64,000 bases of DNA from Chitinophaga pollutisoli (lineage in GTDB: Bacteria > Bacteroidota > Bacteroidia > Chitinophagales > Chitinophagaceae): positions 5,176,001 to 5,240,000 of the forward strand of contig NZ_CP149822.1 in assembly GCF_038396755.1 (NCBI RefSeq), written 5' to 3'. Shown in pieces: positions 1-9,512 of this stretch. The notes under the pieces were generated by a model. The model had not been told where the DNA came from. It searched no databases and was given only the letters and a program-made list of their open reading frames with translations. Numbering within the stretch: the stretch's first letter is position 1; each line of letters opens with the position of its first letter. A program made the position numbers and the translations under genes.

Positions 1-1
1 A

Positions 2-553
2 GGAAACGCGCCGCTGCAACGGCCCGAACTGGCTTTGTTCCGCTTCCAGCAAGAGGTGCTCGGCTCCCAGGCGAAGCTCACGGAATCGCTTACACGCCCA
101 AAGCTGAGCGCATTTGTGCAGGGCGGGTATGGCCGTCCGGGTTTGAATCTGCTGTCCGATAAATTCGATTTCTATTACATGGGCGGCCTCCGCCTCAACT
201 GGACACTTTGGAACTGGCGCTACCAGCGAACCGAGCGCGCCGTGCTGCACGAGCAGGAAACGGGCATCCAGGCGCAGTCGGAAGCGTTCGATCTTCAGAC
301 GCGGGCAAAGCTCCTCCAGCAACAGGCGGAGATCAGTACGCTGCAAACCGCCATGGAAAAGGATAAGGAGATCGTGGAGCTGCGGGGGAAAGTGAAAAAC
401 GTTTCTGCCGCGCAACTCGATAACGGGGTGATGACGGTGCACGATTACCTCACGGATCTCTACGCCGAAACCTCCGCCGTCATCGCCGGCAGAACCCGCG
501 AAATCCAGTTCGTTTACGCTACTATCCAGTATCAGGTTATAAAAGGTTATTGA
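2..553 (+). CDS. TolC-family outer-membrane efflux channel, C-terminal part
   Basis: The reading frame is open to the left edge, so this is the last ~184 codons of an outer-membrane factor whose start lies outside the window. The sequence has the alternating amphipathic strand and long coiled-coil pattern of TolC proteins (a beta segment near FVQGGYGRPG, then helices rich in Gln, Glu and Lys, ending in a hairpin about residues 90-180). It is followed after one base by a membrane fusion protein and four ABC-2 exporter genes, so it should be the outer-membrane exit of that pump. The substrate cannot be told from sequence. Confidence 0.85.
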   Translation, partial: GNAPLQRPELALFRFQQEVLGSQAKLTESLTRPKLSAFVQGGYGRPGLNLLSDKFDFYYMGGLRLNWTLWNWRYQRTERAVLHEQETGIQAQSEAFDLQTRAKLLQQQAEISTLQTAMEKDKEIVELRGKVKNVSAAQLDNGVMTVHDYLTDLYAETSAVIAGRTREIQFVYATIQYQVIKGY

Positions 554-554
554 C

Positions 555-1451
555 ATGAAAACATCATTCGCAGCCGCTTTTTCGCTGGCATTCCTCGCCG
601 CCTGCGCTTCGGGCGACGATATCGCAGACGCCTACGGCAATTTTGAATCCACGGAGGTGATCGTTTCCGCCGAAGCCACCGGCCGCCTCCTCCGTTTCGA
701 TGTGGAAGAAGGGCAGGTGCTGACGGAAAATTCCGTGGTGGGAGGGATCGATTCCACCCAGCTGCACCTGCGCAAAGCCCAGCTGGGCGCCAATATCAAG
801 GCGGTAAAGAGCCGTGTGCCGGAAGTGAGCCCGCAGCTGGCCGTTATCCGCCAGCAAATCGCCACGCAGCAAAAAGAAAAAGCGCGCATCGAAAACCTGC
901 TGAAAGCGAATGCCGCCACGCCCAAGCAGCTCGACGACATCAACGGTGCCATCGCCCTGCTCGAAAAGCAGTACACGTCCACCGCTTCCAGCCTCAATAC
1001 CCAGGTTTCCGGCCTCAGTACCGAAACGCAGCCGCTGGAATTCCAGGTGGAGCAGTTGAAAGACCAGCTCGCGCAAACGCGCGTCGTAAATCCCGTCAAC
1101 GGTACGGTGCTGGTGAAATACGTGGAAGCGGGAGAAGTGGTGAATTACGGGAAACCGCTCTACAAGCTCGCCAATCTTCGCACTATGTATCTCCGGGCTT
1201 ATATCGACGGCAACCAGCTGGCGTCCGTGAAAACGGGGCAACAGGTGAACGTGGGTATCGACCAGCCGGATGGCACCATCCGGCAGATTAAAGGGACGGT
1301 GAGCTGGATTTCGGCGGAAGCGGAATTTACACCCAAGACCGTGCAAACGCGGGAGGAGCGCGTGCGCCAGGTATATGCGCTGAAAGTGCGCGTGGAAAAC
1401 GACGGCAGCCTCAAGATCGGAATGCCGGGAGAAATGCGGATCGCCAAATAA
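555..1451 (+). CDS. HlyD-family periplasmic adaptor (membrane fusion protein)
   Basis: A 298-residue lipoprotein-like adaptor: the N-terminus has a short hydrophobic stretch ending LAACAS, a lipobox with Cys near residue 17. It then shows the split biotinyl/lipoyl half-motifs (GRLLRFDVEEGQ and NGTVLVKYVEAGE) flanking a coiled-coil hairpin of about 100 residues, the standard membrane-fusion layout. It joins the inner-membrane ABC-2 pump to the TolC channel. The gene starts one base after the tolC-like stop and is followed five bases later by the first ATPase, so the set is one operon resembling YbhG/YbhF/YbhS/YbhR. Confidence 0.9.
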   Translation: MKTSFAAAFSLAFLAACASGDDIADAYGNFESTEVIVSAEATGRLLRFDVEEGQVLTENSVVGGIDSTQLHLRKAQLGANIKAVKSRVPEVSPQLAVIRQQIATQQKEKARIENLLKANAATPKQLDDINGAIALLEKQYTSTASSLNTQVSGLSTETQPLEFQVEQLKDQLAQTRVVNPVNGTVLVKYVEAGEVVNYGKPLYKLANLRTMYLRAYIDGNQLASVKTGQQVNVGIDQPDGTIRQIKGTVSWISAEAEFTPKTVQTREERVRQVYALKVRVENDGSLKIGMPGEMRIAK

Positions 1452-1456
1452 TCCAT

Positions 1457-2368
1457 ATGCAACCGATCGTTGTAAATAATATCAGCAAATCATACGGAAA
1501 CGTGCAGGCGCTGCGCGATATCAGCTTCGCCGTGGAGCCAGGCGAATTGTTCGGCCTCATCGGGCCCGACGGCGCCGGCAAAAGCACGCTGTTCCGCATC
1601 CTGACCACACTGGTACTCGCGGATAAGGGAAATACTTTCGTCAACGGAATGGATGTGGTGAAAGATTACCGGGCCATCCGCCGTCAGGTGGGATACATGC
1701 CGGGGAAATTCTCCTTGTACCAGGATCTTACAGTGGAGGAGAACCTCCATTTCTTCGCCACCATTTTCAACACGACGGTGAAAGCCAATTACGACATGAT
1801 CCGCGATATTTACGAGCAGATCGCGCCGTTTAAAGACCGCCAGGCCGGCAAGCTTTCCGGCGGGATGAAGCAGAAACTGGCACTGAGCTGCGCCCTCGTG
1901 CACCGGCCCGCCGTACTGTTCCTCGACGAGCCCACCACCGGCGTAGACCCCGTGTCGCGCAAGGAATTCTGGGAAATGCTGCAAAGGCTCCGGGAAAAAG
2001 GAATGCCCATCCTCGTTTCCACTCCGTACATGGACGAAGCCACCCTCTGCGACCGCGTTGCCCTCATCCAGCACGGCGCCTTTATGCAAATCGATAAGCC
2101 ACAGCATATCGTGGACAATTTCCAGACGAAAATCTGGGCCTTCCGCGCGGCAAACACCTTCCGCCTTATCCGCGACCTGCGCGCCCATCCCGGTGTGACC
2201 TCCTGTTTCGCTTTCGGGGAATACCTGCACGTAGTGCTGACCACAGATCCCGCATCCGTGAAAATCGACCTGCAGGCCCATCACCCCGATATCACCTATA
2301 AACCTGCCCAGGCAGGCATAGAAGACGTTTTCATGGCCCTCATGCAGGCGCAAACCGAAACATCATGA
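1457..2368 (+). CDS. ABC transporter ATP-binding protein (first of pair)
   Basis: A 303-residue ATPase with Walker A GPDGAGKS, signature LSGGMKQK and Walker B VLFLDEPTTGVDP, followed by a ~70-residue C-terminal extension typical of drug-export (CcmA/YbhF-like) ATPases. The stop overlaps the start of the next ATPase gene by four bases (ATGA), indicating translational coupling. In E. coli YbhF two such domains are fused; here they are separate neighbouring genes. It energises the two ABC-2 permeases downstream. Confidence 0.93.
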   Translation: MQPIVVNNISKSYGNVQALRDISFAVEPGELFGLIGPDGAGKSTLFRILTTLVLADKGNTFVNGMDVVKDYRAIRRQVGYMPGKFSLYQDLTVEENLHFFATIFNTTVKANYDMIRDIYEQIAPFKDRQAGKLSGGMKQKLALSCALVHRPAVLFLDEPTTGVDPVSRKEFWEMLQRLREKGMPILVSTPYMDEATLCDRVALIQHGAFMQIDKPQHIVDNFQTKIWAFRAANTFRLIRDLRAHPGVTSCFAFGEYLHVVLTTDPASVKIDLQAHHPDITYKPAQAGIEDVFMALMQAQTETS

Positions 2369-3096
2369 CGCAACCTGCCATCACCACCAACGCGCTCACC
2401 AAGCGTTTCGGGGATTTCATCGCCACCAACGCCATCACTTTCGAGGTGGCGCCCGGAGAGATTTTCGGGTTCCTCGGCGCCAACGGGGCCGGCAAAACCA
2501 CCGCCATGCGCATGCTCTGCGGGCTGTTAAAGCCCAGCAGCGGCGAGGCCCGCGTGGCTGGGTTCGATATCTACACCCAAACGGAGAAAATCAAACAGCG
2601 CATCGGATATATGAGCCAGAAGTTTTCGCTGTACGAAGACCTCACCGTGAAAGAGAATATCCGCTTTTACGCAGGGATCTACGGCCTCAGCAACTCCCAG
2701 ATCCGTGAAAAAACCGCCGGCCTGCTGGAGAAACTCCGGATGGAAGACGAGGCGGATAAACTCGTAAGCGCGCTGCCGCTGGGCTGGAAGCAGAAATTAT
2801 CTTTCTCCATCGCTGTTATCCACGATCCCACCATCGTGTTCCTCGACGAGCCCACCGGCGGGGTCGACCCCATCACCCGCCGCCATTTCTGGGACCTGAT
2901 CTACGAATCCGCCAGCAGAGGCGTTACCATTTTCGTGACCACGCACTACATGGACGAAGCGGAATATTGCAACCGCATTTCGATCATGGTGGACGGAAAG
3001 ATACGGGCGCTGGACACGCCCGCCGCGCTGAAGCAACAATTCGGCGCCGCCTCGATGAACGATGTTTTCCTACAGCTCGCCAGGGCTAAATCCTGA
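2365..3096 (+). CDS. ABC transporter ATP-binding protein (second of pair)
   Basis: A 243-residue nucleotide-binding domain with Walker A GANGAGKT and Walker B IVFLDEPTGGVDP. The signature region reads ALPLGWKQKLSF, which lacks the usual LSGG. This makes it the degenerate half of a heterodimeric ATPase and suggests one weak nucleotide site. It overlaps the previous gene by four bases and is followed three bases later by a permease. Confidence 0.93.
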   Translation: MTQPAITTNALTKRFGDFIATNAITFEVAPGEIFGFLGANGAGKTTAMRMLCGLLKPSSGEARVAGFDIYTQTEKIKQRIGYMSQKFSLYEDLTVKENIRFYAGIYGLSNSQIREKTAGLLEKLRMEDEADKLVSALPLGWKQKLSFSIAVIHDPTIVFLDEPTGGVDPITRRHFWDLIYESASRGVTIFVTTHYMDEAEYCNRISIMVDGKIRALDTPAALKQQFGAASMNDVFLQLARAKS

Positions 3097-3099
3097 ATC

Positions 3100-4206
3100 A
3101 TGAAACAGTTTTTCGAATTCGTCAAAAAAGAGTGTTTTCACATATTCCGGGACCGGCGCACGCTGATCATCCTGTTCGGCATGCCGGTGGTGCTGATCGT
3201 GCTGTTTGGGTTCGCCATCACCAACGAGATCCGCCACGCCCGCATCGCGGTGCTGGACCAGTCGAAAGACGCGCTGAGCCAGGGGCTCATCCGCAAGATC
3301 ACAGCTTCTGCATACTTCGATCTCACCGAAAACCTCCGCAGCGAAAAAGACATCATGCCGGCCTTCCGCAAGGGCGATATCCGGATGGTGGTGGTTATCC
3401 CCGCCAACTTCGCGCGGGATTTCGTGCGGGAAAGGAAAGCTTCCGTGCAGTTGCTGGCCGATGCGTCTGACCCCAACACATCCTCCACGCTCATTAATTA
3501 CATCAACGCGATCATTTTGCAATACCAGCAGGAGAAAACGGGAGTGCGAAACCTGCCGCTGACGATCAGCCCGGAAGTGCGGATGGTGTTCAATCCGGCA
3601 TTGAAGAGCGTTTTCCTCTTCGTACCGGGCGTAATGACGCTGATCCTCATGCTGGTGTGCGCCATGATGACGTCCATCACTATCACCCGGGAAAAGGAAC
3701 TGGGCACGATGGAAATCCTGCTGGTCTCTCCGCTCAGGCCGGTGTTGGTTATCGCGGGAAAGGTGGTGCCATATGTGCTGCTGTCGTTCGTGATTGCCAT
3801 CATCATTCTTGTGCTGGGCGCGGGGATTTTTGGGATGCCGTTGAAGGGGAGTTTATGGCTGCTGCTGGGCGCCTGTGGATTGTTTTGCCTCACGGCCCTT
3901 TCGCTGGGCATCCTCATCTCGAGCGTCACGAATTCGCAGCAAACGGCCATGATGATTTCGATGATGGGGTTGCTGCTCCCCACGATCCTCCTCAGCGGTT
4001 TCGTGTACCCGATCGAAAGCATGCCGGTGCCGCTGCAGATCCTGTCGAACATCTTTCCGGCAAAGTGGTTTATCATTATTTTGAAGGATATCATGCTGAA
4101 AGGAAGCGATTTGCGCCACATTGCCCTGCCGATGGGCGTGCTGGCGGGTATGACGGTGTTTTTCCTGGCGGTGAGCCTCCGTAAATTCAAAACCCGTTTA
4201 AGCTGA
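3100..4206 (+). CDS. ABC-2 family permease (first)
   Basis: A 368-residue membrane protein with one N-terminal transmembrane helix, a large extracytoplasmic domain (about residues 45-170) and five or six C-terminal helices, the ABC2_membrane_3 layout of YbhS/YbhR. The typical ITREKELGTMEILLVSPLRP loop and the EQLL-like GFVYPIESMP segment before the last helices are visible. It pairs with the overlapping downstream permease (one shared base) to form the transmembrane channel of the exporter. Confidence 0.92.
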   Translation: MKQFFEFVKKECFHIFRDRRTLIILFGMPVVLIVLFGFAITNEIRHARIAVLDQSKDALSQGLIRKITASAYFDLTENLRSEKDIMPAFRKGDIRMVVVIPANFARDFVRERKASVQLLADASDPNTSSTLINYINAIILQYQQEKTGVRNLPLTISPEVRMVFNPALKSVFLFVPGVMTLILMLVCAMMTSITITREKELGTMEILLVSPLRPVLVIAGKVVPYVLLSFVIAIIILVLGAGIFGMPLKGSLWLLLGACGLFCLTALSLGILISSVTNSQQTAMMISMMGLLLPTILLSGFVYPIESMPVPLQILSNIFPAKWFIIILKDIMLKGSDLRHIALPMGVLAGMTVFFLAVSLRKFKTRLS

Positions 4207-5321
4207 TGCGGACCATTTTTTTCATATTGCAGAAAGAGTTTTTGCAGATTTTCCGCAATAAATCGATGCTGCCCATCATTTTCGTGGTGCCCGTGGTGCA
4301 ATTGTTGGTCCTTGCCTTCGCCACCAACTACGAAATCCGCGACCTCTCGATCGACATCGTAGACCACGACGGCGGCAACTGGAGCCAGCAGTTGAAAGGG
4401 AAAATCCTTTCTTCCGGCTACTTCCGGCTGCATGCACAAACCACCAGCGACCAGGCGTTCGACGATCTGGCTTCCAATAAAGCTGATCTCATTCTCGCCA
4501 TCCCGCAACATTTCGAACGCGACCTGGTGCGCAATGGCGATGCCGCGGTACAATTGCTGGTGAATGCCATTAACGGCAGCAAAGCGGGGCTGGCAGCAGG
4601 TTATGCGCAAAGCATCATCGGGGATTTCAACCGCCGTATCCGGCTGGAATGGATGGCGATGGATGAAGACGATGCGCCTTCGCATTTCGATATGTGCTTC
4701 CGGTACTGGTTCAATCCCGGGCTGAATTACAAGTGGTTTATGGTCCCGGGGATACTCGTGATACTGGTGACGCTGATCGGGGCGTTTTTGTCGGGGATGA
4801 ATATCGTGAAGGAAAAAGAAGCGGGAACGATTGAGCAGCTCAACGTCACGCCGATCCGCAAATACCAGTTCATCATCGGCAAACTACTTCCCTTCTGGAT
4901 CATCGCGCTGTTCGAGCTGGCATTTGGCCTCACGGTCGGCAAACTGGTGTTCGACCTGCCTTTCGCCGGGAACCTGGGCTGGATTTTCCTCTTTGCGGCG
5001 GTATACCTGATGGTGATGCTGGGCCTGGGCCTGCTGATATCCACCTTTACGGAAACGCAGCAGCAGGCGATGTTCATAACCTGGTTTTTCCTGATCATCT
5101 GCATCCTGATGAGCGGCTTGTTCACGCCGATAGAAAGCATGCCGGAATGGGCGCAGCGCATCACGCAGTTCAATCCCGTGGCTTATTTCGTGAAAGTGAT
5201 GCGGATGGTAATGCTGAAGGGGAGCGGCTGGGCGGATATAAAAGTATACCTGGGTATTATGCTGCTTTTCGCGGTGGCGGTTAATGCCGTGGCGATCTGG
5301 AACTACCGTAAAACCGTATAA
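4206..5321 (+). CDS. ABC-2 family permease (second)
   Basis: A 371-residue paralogue of the upstream permease with the same topology and conserved KEKEAGTIEQLNVTPIRK and GLFTPIESMP segments. Its start overlaps the last base of the previous stop codon. This is the last gene of the exporter operon; a GC-rich hairpin with a T tail follows within 60 bases and a convergent MocR gene begins there. Confidence 0.92.
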   Translation: MRTIFFILQKEFLQIFRNKSMLPIIFVVPVVQLLVLAFATNYEIRDLSIDIVDHDGGNWSQQLKGKILSSGYFRLHAQTTSDQAFDDLASNKADLILAIPQHFERDLVRNGDAAVQLLVNAINGSKAGLAAGYAQSIIGDFNRRIRLEWMAMDEDDAPSHFDMCFRYWFNPGLNYKWFMVPGILVILVTLIGAFLSGMNIVKEKEAGTIEQLNVTPIRKYQFIIGKLLPFWIIALFELAFGLTVGKLVFDLPFAGNLGWIFLFAAVYLMVMLGLGLLISTFTETQQQAMFITWFFLIICILMSGLFTPIESMPEWAQRITQFNPVAYFVKVMRMVMLKGSGWADIKVYLGIMLLFAVAVNAVAIWNYRKTV

Positions 5322-5356
5322 ATGTTTAACAGTGTAACAGTTGTAGGTAACAGACG

Positions 5357-5382
5357 GCCGGGGCTTCGCGCTCCGGCTTTTT
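5357..5382. terminator. Rho-independent terminator of the exporter operon
   Basis: A GCCGG/CCGGC stem with TTCG-type loop (5357-5377) is followed by five T residues. It sits between the convergent permease and MocR genes. Confidence 0.7.
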
Positions 5383-6793
5383 ATTTGAGCAGCTGGTGGG
5401 CCAGTTTGCCGAGTGTTTTCAGTCCGTCGTCCACCGTTTTGCTCCAGGGGTTGGAGTAGCTGATGCGCATGCAATTGTAATATCGGTCCTGCAGTGTGAA
5501 GATGCGGCCCGGGGCGAAGTTGATCTTGCGGCGGAGAGCTTGTTCGTATAATTCGATGGTATTGATATTTTCGTTCAGTTCCAGCCAGAGGACATATCCG
5601 CCCTGTGGGCGCGTTACGCAGGTATCTTCCGGGAAATAGTCGGCGATGGCCTGCTGGTAGCGGAGGCATTGCGTGTGGAGCATTTTGCGGAGGTTGCGCA
5701 TGTGGTGCTCATAGCGGCCGTTTTCCAGGAAATGCCCGATAGCGGCCTGCGGGAGCGTGGCGCTCGAAATGGTATGGTTGAGTTTGAGGCGGAGGACGCG
5801 GCTTTTGTATTTGCCGGGAACGGTCCAGCCCACGCGGTACCCCGGCGCGAGGGATTTGCTGAAGGAATTGCAGAGCAGCACATTTCCGTTGCGGTCGTAT
5901 TGCTTGCAGCTGCTGGGGCGGAGCTTGCCGAAATACAAATCGGCGTAGATATCATCTTCGATCAGCGGGATGTCGTACTTATTGACGAGGCGCACCAGTT
6001 CCCGTTTGTTTTTGTCCGGCATGGTGGAGCCGATGGGGTTGGAAAAATTGGTGACGAAAACGCAGGCTTTGATTTTGAATTTTGGAATGGCTTTGTCGAG
6101 ATACTCAAGATCCACGCCACAGATGGGATCGGTAGGCACTTCGAGCACCTTGAGGCCGAGGCTTTCGGCGAGCTGGAAAGTGCCGCTGTAAGCGGGGCTT
6201 TCCAGGGCGATGACGTCGCCGGGTTGGGTGGTGGCGGAAAGGCATAGCGTGAGGGCGTCCATACACCCGGTGGTGGTCACCACGTCGTGTTCCGTAATGC
6301 TGCCGCCCCACTGGATGCTCATCCGCGCGATCTGGCGGCGGAGGCATAAGTTGCCTTGGAGGTCTTCGTAACTGAGCCCGCCGTTCGTTTCCCGCAGCGC
6401 CTGGATCATGCTCTTGGCCAGCTTGGCGGAGGGGAGGAGCTGCTCGGACGGGGAAGCCGTCGAAAACCGCAGCAGATCCGGCCCGTGGTGCGAGAACACC
6501 TCCGTGATCATCTCGCTCACATTCACTTCCGTCGCCTTTTTCACCGGCCGCGTGGCACTGGGCAATTCCGGCAGCCTGCGCGGGGAGAAACACACGTAAT
6601 ACCCCGATTTGGGGCGCGGTTCGATCAAACCTTTCCCTTCCAGGTGGTAATACGCCTGGAAAACGGTGCTCATGCTGATGCCCTGCTCCTTGCTGAGCGA
6701 ACGGACAGACGGTAGCTTGTCACCGATACGGATCACTTCTTTTTCGATCATGGCCTGGATACGATCGGCCACCTGGAGATACAGATGTTCCAT
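5381..6793 (-). CDS. MocR-type regulator: GntR DNA-binding domain fused to PLP aminotransferase fold
   Basis: A 470-residue protein. Residues ~1-75 form a GntR winged helix (LPSVRSLSKEQGISMSTV), and the rest is a fold-type I aminotransferase domain with the PLP-lysine segment CNSFSKSLAPGYRVGW. MocR proteins sense amino acids or vitamin B6 compounds through the aminotransferase domain and usually regulate a neighbouring gene. It is convergent with the exporter and divergent from the DinB-like gene at 6883, with a ~90 bp shared upstream region, so that gene or the operon at 6883-7820 is a candidate target (inference). Confidence 0.92.
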   Translation of the reverse strand: MEHLYLQVADRIQAMIEKEVIRIGDKLPSVRSLSKEQGISMSTVFQAYYHLEGKGLIEPRPKSGYYVCFSPRRLPELPSATRPVKKATEVNVSEMITEVFSHHGPDLLRFSTASPSEQLLPSAKLAKSMIQALRETNGGLSYEDLQGNLCLRRQIARMSIQWGGSITEHDVVTTTGCMDALTLCLSATTQPGDVIALESPAYSGTFQLAESLGLKVLEVPTDPICGVDLEYLDKAIPKFKIKACVFVTNFSNPIGSTMPDKNKRELVRLVNKYDIPLIEDDIYADLYFGKLRPSSCKQYDRNGNVLLCNSFSKSLAPGYRVGWTVPGKYKSRVLRLKLNHTISSATLPQAAIGHFLENGRYEHHMRNLRKMLHTQCLRYQQAIADYFPEDTCVTRPQGGYVLWLELNENINTIELYEQALRRKINFAPGRIFTLQDRYYNCMRISYSNPWSKTVDDGLKTLGKLAHQLLK

Positions 6794-6882
6794 GTTTAGC
6801 GGTTTCTGATATGGTCGAAATTACGAAAATGGAATCTGTTCCAAATAAAAAATCCTAACTTCCCATCATAAACCGTTTACCC

Positions 6883-7353
6883 ATGCATCACCTGCCTTTC
6901 AGCCTGGAATTACGTTTGCGCACACAATATTTATCCCTGGGGGAGATGACCGGCCCGGTCTCGGATGAAATCCTCCGGCAGGAAGTCCACCCCGGTAAAT
7001 GGTCGGCCCTTGATAACATCGCGCACCTGGCCGTGTTCCAACCCATCTTCCAGCGCCGCCTCCAACGCGTGGCCGATGAGGAAACCCCGCTGTTCGAACC
7101 ATATGCCTGGCAGGAAGATGAAACTTTCGCCGCTTACCGCAACCTCACCAACCGCGAGCTGCTGGCCCAGTACCGGCACGACCGTGAAGCGTTTATCCGG
7201 TATGTGGACGGCCTGAAAGAAAGTGATTTCAAACGGAAAGGGCGGCACGCCGTCTACGGCTCACTGAACGTGCACCAGTTGATCGAGATGTTCGTTTTGC
7301 ATGAATCGCATCACCTATTTACCATCTTCAAACTCCTAAACTTCGGGAAATGA
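6883..7353 (+). CDS. DinB/YfiT-like four-helix protein
   Basis: A 156-residue DinB_2-type protein. The pattern GKWSALDNIAHLAVFQ near residues 33-48 and the C-terminal HQLIEMFVLHESHHLF give the usual His triad that binds a divalent metal in this fold. Members act as small-thiol-dependent transferases or damage-response proteins; the exact reaction is not predictable. The stop overlaps the start of the ogt gene by four bases, which links it to alkylation repair. Confidence 0.85.
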   Translation: MHHLPFSLELRLRTQYLSLGEMTGPVSDEILRQEVHPGKWSALDNIAHLAVFQPIFQRRLQRVADEETPLFEPYAWQEDETFAAYRNLTNRELLAQYRHDREAFIRYVDGLKESDFKRKGRHAVYGSLNVHQLIEMFVLHESHHLFTIFKLLNFGK

Positions 7354-7820
7354 GCCTGTTGTATATGGAATCTCCCGCCGGGCGCATCGAGATCCGCGGT
7401 ACCGGCGACTTCATTTCCCGGGTAGCTTTTCTGGACGCGGATGCAAACGTTGAACAGGAAAGCGGTGTCCCGGTCCTGTTGAAGGAATGCGCCGCCCAAC
7501 TGGACGCCTATTTCAAAAGGCAGCTCCGCCAATTCGATTTACCCCTGCAACAGGAAGGGACGCCTTTCCGGCAACAGGTCTGGCAAAACCTGCTCACCAT
7601 ACCCTATGGCGAAACCATTACCTACCTGGCCCTGGCCAAACGCCTCGGTAACGTGAAAAGCATCCGCGCCGCAGGCACCGCTAACGGTAAAAACGATATC
7701 GCTATCATCGTGCCCTGCCACCGGGTTATCGGCGTCAACGGCGAGCTCACCGGCTACGCCGGCGGCCTCTGGCGCAAACAATTCCTCCTCGAACTGGAAA
7801 AAGGCGGGCGCCTCTTTTGA
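7350..7820 (+). CDS. ogt: methylated-DNA--protein-cysteine S-methyltransferase
   Basis: A 156-residue suicide repair protein that moves methyl groups from O6-methylguanine to its own cysteine. The active-site motif IIVPCHRVIG places the acceptor Cys at residue 123. The helix-turn-helix segment PYGETITYLALAKRLG and the C-terminal GYAGGLWRKQFLLELE are also typical. It is translationally coupled to the DinB-fold gene upstream. Confidence 0.95.
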   Translation: MSLLYMESPAGRIEIRGTGDFISRVAFLDADANVEQESGVPVLLKECAAQLDAYFKRQLRQFDLPLQQEGTPFRQQVWQNLLTIPYGETITYLALAKRLGNVKSIRAAGTANGKNDIAIIVPCHRVIGVNGELTGYAGGLWRKQFLLELEKGGRLF

Positions 7821-8008
7821 TAATAACTTTCTTTAAGTAACCACTTACGTAATTATTCCACCCCGGTTGACGAACACCATTCGTCACGGACTTTCCTTTT
7901 TGATCCTGCCATCTGATCTGGTTAAAATTTACAAAACTGCATCTGTTTTATTTCCGGGAGAATCTGGAATTTTGACCTGTCATTTCAGTAACGTTAACAC
8001 GCCCGCAT

Positions 8009-9436
8009 ATGAACGCAATTTTCCGCGAGGATCTATCCCGGTTCGACGAACTTTTGGAGCAGACGGCAGCCTACGCCGGCGAATTCCTCCGCCGCATGAA
8101 CGAGTTGCCCGTGAGCATGGAAGTGCCGGAGATACCGTCGGCGGGTCTTCCCGAAAAGGGGATGGGCGGCTCGGCGGCGCTGGAGCTGTTCGACAACCGC
8201 TTCGGATCTTACCTGACCGCTTCCGCTGGCCCCAGATATTTCGGATTCGTCACCGGAGGCGTAACGCCGGCGGCCCTTACGGGCGACTGGCTGTCTTCCG
8301 CCATAGACATGAACGCCGCGGATAAATCTTCCCTGGCATTCGCTCTGGAAAAGGAAACCCTCCAGCTCCTGCGCCAGCTTTTCTCCCTACCGGACGCCTT
8401 TGAAGGCGTGTTTGTAACCGGCGCAACCATGTCGAACTTCACAGGACTGGCGGCTGCGCGGCAATGGCTGGGCCAGCAGCAAGGTGTGAATGTGGCGGAG
8501 CAGGGGGCCGGCGCCTTGCACAACGTGAAAGTACTCGCCGCCACGCCGCATTCCAGTGTAGCGAAAGCCTTGTCGATGCTGGGCCTGGGCCGTAACAGCC
8601 TCGTGCTCCTGCCCACTTTACCGGGGCGCGAAGCGGTGGATGTGAAGGCGCTGGAACGGTGGATCGCCGGCAATCCCGGGACGCCTTTCATTTACGTGGC
8701 TTCGGCGGGAACGGTCAATACCGTTGATTTCGACGACATCGCCGCCATCGCGGCGCTCAAACATAAACATCCGTTCTGGCTGCATGTAGACGCGGCTTTC
8801 GGAGGCTTCGCGGCCGTAAGTCCCCGGTTCCGGCACTGGCTGAACGGCTGGGAGCAGGCCGACAGCATTACGATCGACGCGCATAAGTGGCTCAACGTGC
8901 CATACGACTGCGCAATGCTGTTCAGCCGCCATCCGAAGCTGCAACTGGAGGTTTTCCAGAATGCGGGAGCAGCTTACCTGGGGGACCCGGCGCAAAACTT
9001 CAATTACATCAACTACGCCCCTGAAAACTCGCGCCGCCTCCGGGCATTGCCCGCCTGGTTTTCGCTTCGCGCATATGGTGCGGAAGGGTACCGGGATGTG
9101 GTGGAGCAAAACGTGAAACAAGCGCAGCGCCTCGGCGAAGCCCTCGAAAAGAGCGGGCACTTCCGCCTGTTGGCGCCGGTGAAGATGTGCGTGGCCTGCT
9201 TTACATTCAACATGGAGGAAAGTAAGTTGGCTGATCAGATCCATGTCTTTTTACAGGCGCTTGTCAAGCGGGGCGTGGTGTATGTCACTCCCACGCAATA
9301 CGCCGGACTGCCGGCAATGCGCGCGGCCCTGGTGAACTGGCGCACTACGGATAAAGACACGGATCTGGCGTTCGCGGAACTGGAATCGGTGGCCGCGTCG
9401 ATCCGGGGATTATCGGCCATTTCTGCAAATAATTGA
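8009..9436 (+). CDS. PLP-dependent group II amino-acid decarboxylase family protein
   Basis: A 475-residue fold-type I PLP enzyme of the glutamate/aromatic-L-amino-acid decarboxylase group. The cofactor lysine is K293 in DAHKWLN, and the PLP-contacting aspartate is D261 in HVDAAFGG. The substrate cannot be read from sequence. The start used (ATG 8009) matches the family N-terminus; a longer frame on the same DNA in another phase is a shadow. The ~190 bp upstream of it contain no other gene. Confidence 0.88.
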   Translation: MNAIFREDLSRFDELLEQTAAYAGEFLRRMNELPVSMEVPEIPSAGLPEKGMGGSAALELFDNRFGSYLTASAGPRYFGFVTGGVTPAALTGDWLSSAIDMNAADKSSLAFALEKETLQLLRQLFSLPDAFEGVFVTGATMSNFTGLAAARQWLGQQQGVNVAEQGAGALHNVKVLAATPHSSVAKALSMLGLGRNSLVLLPTLPGREAVDVKALERWIAGNPGTPFIYVASAGTVNTVDFDDIAAIAALKHKHPFWLHVDAAFGGFAAVSPRFRHWLNGWEQADSITIDAHKWLNVPYDCAMLFSRHPKLQLEVFQNAGAAYLGDPAQNFNYINYAPENSRRLRALPAWFSLRAYGAEGYRDVVEQNVKQAQRLGEALEKSGHFRLLAPVKMCVACFTFNMEESKLADQIHVFLQALVKRGVVYVTPTQYAGLPAMRAALVNWRTTDKDTDLAFAELESVAASIRGLSAISANN

Positions 9437-9462
9437 TTTAGAGGTTGATATTAGTATTATTG

Positions 9463-9484
9463 GCGATGGGTTTCTACCCATCGC
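9463..9484 (+). terminator. Hairpin after the decarboxylase gene
   Basis: A perfect 8-bp stem GCGATGGG/CCCATCGC with a six-base loop lies 26 bases after the stop codon. There is no strong T tail, so it may be a weak terminator or an mRNA 3' end stabiliser. Confidence 0.45.
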
Positions 9485-9512
9485 TTGCTAATCATCCTCC
9501 TATATTAACCTG

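Noticed and set aside
564..1346. Long minus-strand open frame opposite the membrane fusion protein gene
   Set aside because: It mirrors codon positions of a well-supported gene and its translation has no recognisable domain.
2365..3096. Inactive ABC ATPase
   Set aside because: The degenerate signature motif is common in one half of heterodimeric exporters, and both Walker motifs are intact.
3498..4685. 395-codon minus-strand open frame across the two permease genes
   Set aside because: Antisense to two clear ABC-2 permeases; a GC-rich codon-bias shadow.
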